Source: Rhizophlyctis rosea
Taxonomy: Eukaryota > Chytridiomycota > Chytridiomycetes > Rhizophlyctidales > Rhizophlyctidaceae
DNA length: 64,000 bases
Direction: 5' to 3'
Assembly (NCBI GenBank): GCA_027596075.1
Contig: JADGJC010000086.1
Span: 1 to 64,000, forward strand
Shown: positions 11,803-20,984 of the stretch, piece after piece
Layout: every line of letters starts with the position of its first letter
Numbering within the stretch: position 1 is the first letter of the stretch
Notes under the pieces: model-generated
The model's input: the letters and a program-made list of their open reading frames with translations, nothing else
Told to the model about the DNA's origin: nothing
The model's database searches: none
Program-made: the position numbers and the translations under genes

Positions 11803-12323
11803 TTGTGGAGAGAGCTTTTTTAATCGAGGGATGGGGATTTCCAGGACTTTTTTGATTCCCCAGTTCGGGCATGAGCTGCACGTCGCACGGTGATGCAATT
11901 CTGTTTGGAGCACGTACTTACATGTAACGAAAGTTTCAATACAAGCCCACATCCATGTTGATCACCTGAAACGTTGCACTTGACCGCAGAACATATGGGG
12001 AATCGGGAGCCGATGTTAGATTCCAACGTTCCTTTTTTCATGTGAGCAACATCGATAAATAATTTAGCACCGTCCAAGCGTTTCACATGAATTTAAGGAA
12101 GAATCTTGGGATCGAAATAACGTGTGGCTCGACGCCCATATCAAGTGATCACCCAATTGGTGAAAAAAACCTTATATTCATTGCAAAACCTCGCAAATCG
12201 TGGAAGCTAAGCAAAGGCGTGCTTCACGGTTTTTACTAGCCAATCTTTGGAAGGCGGTTTCAAGTTAAGAAAAAGAGAAGCACGAGCTCGGCTTTAAAAA
12301 TTCCTGCCCGCCCCCCCCACCCC

Positions 12324-12600
12324 CCAAAACTCCTGCTGGCATTTGGCTTCGGCCCAGTACATTGTCATGCGGCTTGGACTCACTGAAAAATCACGGTGAC
12401 CCAAAACTCCTGCTGGCATTTGGCTTCGGCCCAGTACAACCCCATGCGGCTTGGACTTACTGAAAAAGCAAGGTGATGCTGTGGAAACATACATTTGCCA
12501 AAAAAACGAAAAAAAAGGCCCAGTACATTGTCATGCGGCTTGGACTTACTGAAAAAGCACGGTGATGCTGTGGAAACATACATTTGCCAAAAAAAAAAAA
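12324..12600. repeat. Short tandem repeat array, about 3 diverged units
   Basis: Units start near 12324, 12401 and 12517 (the last lacks its first bases). They share the core ggcccagtac, then catgcggcttggact, actgaaaaa and, in the last two, gatgctgtggaaacatac. Periods are about 77 and 89 bp. Units end in A-rich tracts. No coding potential or terminal inverted repeats were seen. It lies next to duplicated tRNA sequence. Confidence 0.8.
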
Positions 12601-12601
12601 A

Positions 12602-12708
12602 ATCGAAAAGGGAACGCAACGTATCGAACCAGTGCCTCCTGAGTGGATCAAAAGGAAAAATCGAAAAGGGAACGCAACATATCGAACCAGTGCCTCCTGA
12701 GTGGATCG
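12602..12708. repeat. 58-bp tandem duplication including the tRNA-Thr 3' end
   Basis: The block beginning atcgaaaagggaacgcaac and ending gtgcctcctgagtggatc occurs twice, at 12602 and 12660, with one base different in the shared core. The second copy continues into the intact minus-strand tRNA-Thr; the first stops after the last 17 bases or so of the tRNA and is a truncated copy. Confidence 0.8.
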
Positions 12709-12762
12709 AACACTCGACCTTCTGCTTACGAGGCAGACGCACTACCACTGTGCTAAGAAGGC
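12691..12762 (-). tRNA. tRNA-Thr (anticodon CGT)
   Basis: The reverse strand folds into a complete cloverleaf of 71 nt plus discriminator A. Acceptor stem GCCTTCT pairs with AGGAGGC (one G-U), D stem GCAC/GTGC has loop AGTGGTA, anticodon stem TCTGC/GCAGA has loop CTCGTAA (anticodon CGT), and T stem GAGTG/CACTC has loop TTCGATC. No intron is present. It decodes ACG. CCA is not encoded, as expected for a nuclear gene. Confidence 0.9.
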
Positions 12763-12978
12763 GATTTGTGTTACCTTTAGTTTTGTATTGTCATGACAGT
12801 TTTGAAAAATCGCAAATTTAAGGCATGGTTCCAATTCAGCATCCATTAAGCGATGTTGTGAGGCTTTCCACCAATGAGCACCCATACACAGAAGCAAGCG
12901 CAATATGTTGCTTGCACTGCACTGTATCAATCTCAGAGAGGGTATTCAAACTAGAACTATTATTGCAGTATGTCTTAT

Positions 12979-13189
12979 CTTAGCACAGTGGTAGTGCGTT
13001 TGCCAAATTGAAATGAATGGTCAGGTCATTGGTTTAAGATTTCCTTAGCACAGTGGTAGTGCGTTTGCCAGATTTCAAGGAAGATAAATCCGACCGTCCC
13101 ATTTGGTTAGAGTTCATTGTTAGCACAGTACGTTTGCAATATTTGGTAACCCATCGGCTGACCCTTAGCACAGTGGTAGTGTGTTTGCC
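12979..13189 (+). repeat. Cluster of four tRNA-Thr 5'-half fragments
   Basis: Four copies of the tRNA-Thr 5' half lie at about 12979, 13043, 13120 and 13163, all on the plus strand, opposite to the intact gene. The shared string is ttagcacagtggtagtgcg then tttgcc, that is, position 7 through the 5' side of the anticodon stem. The third copy has lost ggtagt. None has an anticodon loop match or a T arm. Spacer sequences are unrelated. Confidence 0.8.
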
Positions 13190-13383
13190 CCCCTTCAACC
13201 ATGAAAACTTCGTGGAGAGGTGAATATGACAGTGCTTTGGGAAGATTTTTCAAGCCTGAGTATGCAAATGAACACACGTTTTAGCTCATCCGCACCAAAA
13301 GTCCACATGATGCCGCCCAGGTGCCAAAATATATTACCCACCAGTCTGAACGCCCACGTTCCACCAACCAAAAGATAGATCCG

Positions 13384-14371
13384 TTACGCACTGCTCAGCC
13401 ATTCCAAAGCACCAGGAACCGCCCTCCAAGCCCAACACCCATCTTTAGCATACACCTTGGCATCAATTTCACCCCCTAGGCTAGCATACTTTGGAATCTC
13501 ACTGATATCTATGAACCGCCTATCCAGCAACATCTGCTTCACCGCAGGATTTTCGCTCATCGCCGCAGCAAGAACCGCATCTCTAGAGGCAGCACTCAAC
13601 CTCCCTTGACTAAAACTATTGCACGCATGAAGGGCATGACCCCAAGCATGACTGGTCCCACCACAATCCGCATACCGGATCAGGAGAGGTTCCACCGCCG
13701 CATCATCAACAGCAGGAAGCCAGATGAAAAGGAGGTCACGCATGCCCTGGTTGTCTGATGGGTTCAGGCGCAGGAGTTGCAAGGCCTGCTCTGCAGCCTC
13801 AGGATACCTGCCCAATTCAGCCAAAACAAGAGATCTGTTCTGGAGGGCACGGAGCTAACCTCGGTTCTCTGTAACGCCCCAAAACATCAGTTGTGCCGTC
13901 CTAGCTCCCGGGTACTCTTCTAAAGCGCAGCGAATGGCAGTATCGAACGACTCCAAGGCTCTTTGCATATCGCCAGTTTGCGTACGGTAGTAGTCTCCGA
14001 TGAGGTTATGGGCATCAGCGGCTGGGTAGAAGGTGAGGGCACGTCGGGCAAGGTGGAGTTTCTGTTCAGGATTGGGTTCGTCAAAGGCGGTGAAGATAAT
14101 GTCCATGGCTTTGCCCTTTGGAGAGTCCATATCATAGAAGAAGCAGCCGGAGAACCCGAGGCCATTGTTGTGTGGCTCGTTGGAGGAGGTGGGGGTGGTC
14201 CACTTGCAGAGTTGCTTATGGGCAGTCCAGTGTGCGCGTTGACAGGTAGGGGAACAGTATCTCAGGACCTGTCACAGAGAATATCAGTCAGCGATCTTTC
14301 AGACCAATCGAAGGTCACTTGTTTGTGGAATGGTACGCTGTGCTTACCTTGCAGTTCCCACACTTATTCAT
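13384..14371 (-). pseudogene. MYND zinc finger + TPR protein with in-frame amber codon
   Basis: A 24-nt first exon (14348-14371, MNKCGNCK) splices to a long second exon (13384-14268). Together they form a MYND finger with CGNC then RYCSPTCQRAHWTAHKQLC, the usual zinc-ligand pattern. TPR-like helices follow: LHLARRALTFYPAADAHNLI, MQRALESFDTAIRCALEE, LRALQNRSLVLAELGRYPEA and LLRLNPSDNQGMRDLLFIW. This MYND-TPR combination is usually a protein-interaction module. A TAG at 13855-13857 falls in the same frame between ENRG and LRALQNRSL, in the middle of a conserved helix where relatives have an aromatic residue; the rest stays open to 13384. No intron with acceptable phase removes it. It is either a recent nonsense mutation (TAC/TAT to TAG), a readthrough codon or an error. 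I call it a pseudogene with caution. Confidence 0.65.
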
Positions 14372-14852
14372 CCTGGGGGCTCAGTTCTCGCACCCAGGGG
14401 CGCAACACAAGTCAGTGGAGTTGTTTTCATTCGTCATTATGGGGATTTGCTAACCAGCTTTTACGTTGAATTATTGAAGAGCGTGTTGTTGATGGCAGAT
14501 CGCGTTGCGTCGAAACAAGATGGAACACAGATGGAAATGGAGCGGGTGGGAGCTGGGCTGGCAATCTGAGAAGAACGTCATGACCGCGAACCGTCGTGTG
14601 GCTTGGAGGATGTAAACAAATTGGATCCCAAATTCCACCAATGATGCACGAGGGTCCATACAGCTGTAAACATTCATATCAACGGTTTTGGAACCCCAAC
14701 AACAATGCCACGAAGTCCGTAATTCAAACGATAAGCATCATCAAAACACGATTACAGAAGACCCTAATACAAACTAGCTATCCAAAACAAAATACAACAA
14801 AACTATATGCGTAAACACACCCACCCTCCCAACAACGAAATCCCCACCCCTC

Positions 14853-17800
14853 TCACTTCCCAACAAAACACCCAACCCTAACAGCAATATTCTTCCCCAT
14901 AACAACACTAAACCCATTATCAAACACAACCGCATACACCCCTCTCTTCCCACTAACGTCCACACTCCCAACCACAACCCCTTTCTGCGAATTGACTTTA
15001 CTCGGTGGAACAATGTACGTCGATTGGGGTCGTCCTACGGGCATTGGCGAGTGTCCCACCGTCGAGCTATGCGGTGTCGTAGCGCTAAGGAGAGGTGACG
15101 CAGCGGTGGAGGAGGGCGAGGACGACAACAAGTCAACAGACGGGCCAGCTTCATGCTGTGGTTGCACGTGTGGTTGATGCCCGTTGCCCGCGGCCGTTGA
15201 GGACGACGCCGACGACGATTGAACTGGCGGTGCATGAGCCAAAACAGCCTGTCGAGTGGCCGCAAGACGGCTGGCCAGTTTGGCCGCAACGGCGGACTTG
15301 GGTGCCAAAGCCGCAGCCGCTTGCAACGCCGCCGCTCCCACCGCCCCCGCCGCAACCGCCGCCACTGCGCTATGTGGTTGTCCAACAGGATCGGTACTAG
15401 TGCTTTCTGCTCGCCTACCCATATGCGGCGAAGTGCTTCCCGATCCAACAGGTGACGGTCCGTCACTTCCACCAGGCGTCTTGACCGCAGCTGCAAGACG
15501 CTCAGATAATGACGGACGTTTTGACAGAGCCGTCCCACTATCATCTGCACTGAGGGTGCCCTCCGACCTTGCCCTTGGTGGTTTTGGTGGTGGCAGTTGC
15601 TCCACATCTACTTCCGCTGTAGCCGGAGCCACTACTTCCTCTTGCCATGGATTGTGGGTCGGATCCGCTCTCAGCGCCGCGAAATCAGATGACTTTCTCG
15701 GCCTGGGAGGAACTGCTGGACGGGGAGGTGGCGCATCCGGCTCATCCAAGATCGCTCTCCGTTCCTTTTCCCCTCCAGCAGCCCCCTCCAACGAATCCCG
15801 CCTTCCCGTCACAGTCGCCTCCGTAGTCTCCGCCATCGCATCCGCCAAAACAGCCACGCCAGGTTCATCCTTCACCAAATCCCCAACCTCCTTCGCCTCC
15901 TGCGCGACGAGCCTTTCCGCTTCCTCGCTATCCGACACATACTCCGTCGTCCCCGCCGAAGCAACCGTCCGGAAACTCTCCTCCGGGCCGCCCATCCCAT
16001 GTTCATCACTAGTATCCTCCACCAACAACAACGGCGGTACTACACCCGAACCCCTCTCCCCGCGATCCCGACTCTCAAACGGAATATACAAAACCCCAAA
16101 CATTATGTCATACCCGCCCGTACTGAACTCCCATCTCAAAACGCCCTGTTCCTCATCTTCCCCACCTGTATCCAAACTCCCATCCCAAACGACAAAAAAC
16201 CTCGAAAGGGCCTTCCGCGGAATCCCAATTTCGCCTCCATACCACCCAACACCAACTCTCCAACCCCGCATAGGACCCTCCTGAACGGGCACGTCAACTC
16301 CGGTTACCGCAACCCGATACGCCACACTCTTGTTAACCTTCTTCGCGACGTTCGTTCCATCCCATACAAGGACGAACGTCCCATCAGGGAGGGAAGATAC
16401 GAGCGTGTCGCCCCTCACAGGCCGCGCATGGGCATGCACGGTCGCCAGCGGAAACAATATTCTCGTAGCAGATTCACCAATCTGATAAGGCAACAACGCC
16501 ACTACCCCCTCCTTCCCCTCATCCTCTCCAACCTTTGGCCTAAACAAAACCGAGAACTGCACTCCCGCATCGACGCGACAAGCCCACTCCCACCGCAATG
16601 CAACACAACTTCCAAACCTACTCCTCACAAAAGGCACTTCCACCCGTACAATATCCCGAGCAGGCACAATCTTCTCCATAAGCTCTAACCTATCAAACTC
16701 CCCAGCATCAGGCGGCAACAACCCACTACTACTCCCCAATCCCGCATCTCCACCACCAACATCCATCTGCGCTCCAGCACTCGCAAACGCCAAGGACTTG
16801 CCCCACGTTGTCGCCCTTCCCGCCAAGGACCTTTTCGACGAAGTAACCGTACTGGCGGTATCGTCCAAAATGATCGTCGCCGGGGCACTGACCGGCGTCA
16901 CGCTGCCGTTTGCAACGGCAGGAGTAGCAGGCGCTCCCAACCCACTCTCCTCCTCCTCCAATGGACTAACCCCACCAACAAACCCTGCATCCTCTTCCTC
17001 CTCCCTCCTCTCCCTCTCCTTCTCATACTCACTATCATCCTCGCTTACCTCCCCACTCCCCGCATGCACCAAAGGCGCATTGACACCGCCCGCACCACCA
17101 ACCCCCAACCACCCTCCAACCCTCTTCCCCTTCAAATAAGTCTGCGCCGCACTCCCCAAATAACTCCTCAACTTCTCAATCCTCTTCGCATCCCCATCCC
17201 CACCACCCCCACCGGACAAAAGACTCGCTCCAACTCCAAACAACTTCCCCTTCCTAGCAGCCAGTGGCGGCGTGCCCTCCCTCGCCGCCGCCATGGACGT
17301 CAGATTGACCAGCTCCTCAATAAATCCTTTCACTTTCCTGATCCCGTCCGTGGAAATGTCAAGTCGCGATATGTCGGGAGCAAGTTGCGACACCACCGTG
17401 ATCTTGCACGAGTTTTCGGGATCGGTCGGGATGGGCTCGATGTAGTAACCGTAGAGATACACATTCGATTGCGGGTGAGTTGGTGGCGGAGTAGACGAGT
17501 GTCCAATAGAAGCTGCTATCGGCGCTGATGTGGGGCCAGCACTACCCGCTAGGGAGCCATTGGGTGGCGTGCCAGTCCCAGGACTTTCGCTCAAATCCCC
17601 AGCAGTCTTCTCCCTCCCAAGCGTCATGTTACTGGCCGCCTTTCGAATCGGCACAGGTGCACTACGAGTTGACATTCCACTCCGAACGCTCAAATTATCC
17701 TCACTCGCGATCGTATTCAAGCTTCCCTCCTTTTCCGTTTCCAGGTCTCCCTCCTTCTCAACACCGACAGGCATGGACGCAACGGATGCAGTGTCAGAGC

Positions 17801-20216
17801 CTTTCCCCTCCACACCACGTTCCAGAACTTCATTCTTCGCACCATCCGTTATGACTCCGCCAACGCTGCGCATAACAACAATATACGGCTCCAGCATATG
17901 GACTGGAATGCCCTCCCCAGCCGCGGCTGCAGCTTCCATGAGCGAGGCTGGAACTTCCTGCATTCGGCGTTTGACCTCGAAAACAGTATATTCTTTTGTT
18001 TGCTTGCCAAACTGAAAACTGGCTTGTCGTATTGTGCGGGAGTCGTCTACGGCGAAAAGGGTGAACAAGGCTTGCCATGACAACATATCATGGTGACATC
18101 ATACCAAAATGATGGATTGTGTTAGATCCTATGTAAGCCTCTTCGATGTGACGATTGTGCTCAGGGTTTGACAACACCTGCCCACGAGGATGTCATCAGA
18201 TTTGGGTCGAACATATAGAGACGCAAACATCCTCACCGAAAACACCCTCTCTGCATCACAAGCGACAACGACCGTTCCTCTTGCAACTTCCGCACTTTGG
18301 CCGCCAACCGTGACCCTTTTCCTTTGAAGCGTTACTCCAGCTCGAGTCCTGACAGTTTTCCATTGCCCATGCTCCTTCTCGTTCTTGCCTGGTACCTCAC
18401 CAGTCGCAGGGCTCGAACCGCCAGCACTTCCACCAGAAGTTTCACCCGCGACCGGACTCGGTGCAGCCGCACTAATCGGCTTCACCTCGCCCTTTGCATC
18501 GCCGTCCGCCTCTCGAGCAAGAGTAAGGAAACTAGGCACAAGGGTGCCTTCCAACTTATCCGCCTCCGGAAGCGTCAAACTGACGCGCTGAGTGATTGGG
18601 AAAGCTTTGCCGCTCAGAATATCACCTGAGAACGTGCTAGCAGAATTAGACCGACGAAGCAGTGGCGCGCCGCGAGACTCCCAAAGGCGGCTGGTGGTGG
18701 ATTTCTTATCGGTAGAGGATGCGGACGAAGATGCGGACGCAGCGGCTGCTTTGGCTGCTTGCTCACGGGCAAGCACGTCCTGATATATGGTCCAAAACCA
18801 TCAATATCGGAAGGCGATAAATGGCCATTGATCGAAACACAACAAGCAAACTCACCTCCAATTTGGGTGTCATCAAAGGCATGAAGAAGGTACGCCAACT
18901 AGGCAACACCCACATTTCCAAGAAGACCTTGCGAACAACGCTAGCCAACAACTTGTTTACCATATCACGGACATATTCGCTGCCTCGTACTGTTATGGGC
19001 GAGTCTACCCGGAATGTCGCCCCAGGGTCTTCTACAAACGCGATACCAATCATATCAGCGTACCGCGTCGAGGGGCAGCGGACACGTACCTGTATCAGAG
19101 CAGGTGGTATTCTTAGTATTCAAGTCGCGTCAAGAACGAAAAGTGCCATACTTACACGGCCCGATAAGGCACTAAGATAAACTCGAACCGGTAGCTTAAG
19201 GCCGCCTGGCAGGGTCGTCTCGATAGCTATACTCGCCCCACCTTCATACGTTAGGTCCACCTCAGCTAGCTGCATTGTGCAAAACGGAATTGTTTCAGGC
19301 TGTTGCCAGGATTGTCCGTTTCATTGATAATATACGCACAACTGCCAAGTCATCTGTAATGCCCTTCAAAAGTCTTACGCCATGGACACGAGGTGCATGC
19401 TCTCCGAGTGACAGATCGGTGATCTCAATGTGTGACTATTTTTCACGCAAATGTGTTAGCTTGCGTTCATCATCTTCGATGATGTGGTTTTACATTCCAC
19501 CCTTGGAGCAATAGGACACCCACCACAAACGAGTTACCCTTCAACTTCAAGTTGATCTTCTCATTCGTATTGTTCTTAAACTTTGTCTTGAACAACTCGC
19601 TGCCCCTCAATGCCAAAAAGAATCTCTGCACAGCCACGTTTACCCAATGAGAAGGTTCCGTCGGTCCCACCGCAACAGGTTCGTTTCGAAAATGTGGAGA
19701 CGCAGCGGCAGGCGATGATAGTTCGTCAGCTGTGCGTTGCGAGCGAACTTTATCCGTGGAGGGAGGCGGTGGCAAAGGCTTGTCACCTTCATCTGGTGTA
19801 AGCGCATTCTTCAGGAATCGAACAATATTCTCAGGCCAAGGTTCAACGTGTTCTTGGATAGGCTGAGTACGCGGCGTGTCCTTCTCCTTATCCTTCTTGT
19901 CGAGTTCCTTCTCGGCGGCACCATCCTTCTCCTTCTCGGCAAGGCTTTTTGCCATTTCGTTGACTTCTTGGTCGCCAGCTCTGACTTCACCGGGGGCACT
20001 TGTCCCGCTGACACGACTGGCATCGTTAATTCCGGGCGGGAAGTTTTTGGCGAAGGATGGGCGGTCACCCTCGGATGGCGGTATAAAACGACGCGTTGGG
20101 TCGAACAAGGGCAGCACATAGCGGTATATCAGAAAGGCTTGCGCAAAGAGCACGACAAATATGCCCATCACCATGCCCCGAAGGTAGTCGGGCGCTACAA
20201 ATAGGGGTCCGCTCAT
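14853..20216 (-). CDS. Large SMP-START-GOLD lipid-transfer-type protein
   Basis: Exons 19524-20216, 19340-19435, 19156-19269, 18856-19089, 18237-18779 and 14853 to about 18090 encode roughly 1,640 residues. Residues 1-40 include a membrane anchor (GMVMGIFVVLFAQAFLIYRY) like that of ER-resident tether proteins. After a charged linker, an SMP lipid-binding module spans about 185-375 (SHWVNVAVQRFFLALRGSEL, IEITDLSLG, EVDLTYEGGASIAIET, RVRCPSTRYADMIGIAFVED). A START-like region follows (VRTRAGVTLQRKRV, VDDSRTIRQASFQFGKQTKE, YGYYIEPIPTDPENSCK). Then come GOLD-like strands (IVRVEVPFVRSRFGSCVALR, GTFVLVWDG) and a second GOLD-like module begun by GVLRWEFSTGGYDIMFGVLY and finished at the C-terminus by GVYAVVFDNGFSVVMGK, with about 300 disordered residues between. 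Role (inference): lipid transfer at ER contact sites. The 18090-18237 junction is unresolved and could hide a TGA, or two genes. Confidence 0.75.
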
Positions 20217-20893
20217 TTCGGTGGTTGTTGCCTGCCAGCCGTCAGAACCGTAACGTCAGTTGCCACTCAGCGTATTTTTACAAACGCTGACCAATACATA
20301 CGCTGCGCCAGAGTATTGTATACGCGTGCTCCCTATGTGATTCCCGCTATCAGTGCATTAGATTGTTAGTTTTGTGTGGGAACGAAAATAGTCCGCTTGT
20401 CCCTTCCGCCTCCACATCCAAAGTTGGTGATGTCAACAGTCACGTGAAGGATTACTTAGACTTCAATCTCACACGTGTCTGGTTGTGAACATCCCGCGAA
20501 TTTTTTCAAATCCCTGGAAACCAAAAAATTCACAAGAAAGAAAAGAAGACTCAAACAGAGACATAAGGGGAAGCATTCCATCATCATTCCCGCATGGCTG
20601 CGTAACGAATGCATGGGGCCTCTCAAGTCAGGCAAGATATGGAGTACATTGCTTCAGGCAAACTGAAAGTGAGCTGAACCACTTGAACCGTGGCGTTAGA
20701 ACTGGTCAAAAAGTTTGAAAGCGGCCAACACGATTGCCATAGACGAATGACTTCCTCAAAACTGCCACAGCACCATTCGTCAAACAAAGGGACACATCGG
20801 AGGGAAACTGCCAGAAACCGAGAAAAGAAAGGGACACATTAGAGGAAAACTGCCAGAAACCGAGAAAAAAAAGGTTGGGAGACAATGTGTGAC
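20217..20893. other. Intergenic, nothing recognised
   Basis: This is the upstream region of the SMP-START-GOLD gene up to tRNA-Cys. It contains a degenerate direct repeat near 20788-20872 (gggacacat followed by gaggaaaactgccagaaacc twice, about 40 bp apart) and A-rich tracts. No gene is supported. Confidence 0.4.
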
Positions 20894-20965
20894 AGGACTG
20901 ACCCGGGATTGAACCGGGGACCTATCGATCTGCAGTCGATTGCTCTACCACTGAGCCATCAGTCC
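20894..20965 (-). tRNA. tRNA-Cys (anticodon GCA)
   Basis: The reverse strand gives a full cloverleaf. Acceptor stem GGACTGA pairs with TCAGTCC, with discriminator T as usual for tRNA-Cys. The D arm is GCTC/GAGC, anticodon stem ATCGA/TCGAT has loop CTGCAGA (anticodon GCA), and T stem CCCGG/CCGGG has loop TTCAATC. No intron or encoded CCA. It is isolated, with no protein gene within 600 bp. Confidence 0.93.
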
Positions 20966-20984
20966 CTTGTGCTGCAAGTCTGGC

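Noticed and set aside
12979..13189. CRISPR-like spaced repeats
   Set aside because: The repeats are tRNA-Thr 5' halves with irregular spacing in a eukaryote; no cas genes.
13800..13930. A 61-bp intron removing the TAG of the MYND-TPR gene
   Set aside because: Donor GTACCC and acceptor GTTAG give incompatible phases, and the excised residues include conserved ones.
15256..16284. 342-codon plus-strand open frame
   Set aside because: It is antisense to the long final exon of the SMP-START-GOLD gene, is low-complexity and has no domain.
19089..19155. A 22-nt microexon in the SMP gene
   Set aside because: A single 66-bp intron ending TGATACAG joins LSGR to VRVRCPSTRYADMIG in phase 0 and fits the SMP fold better.
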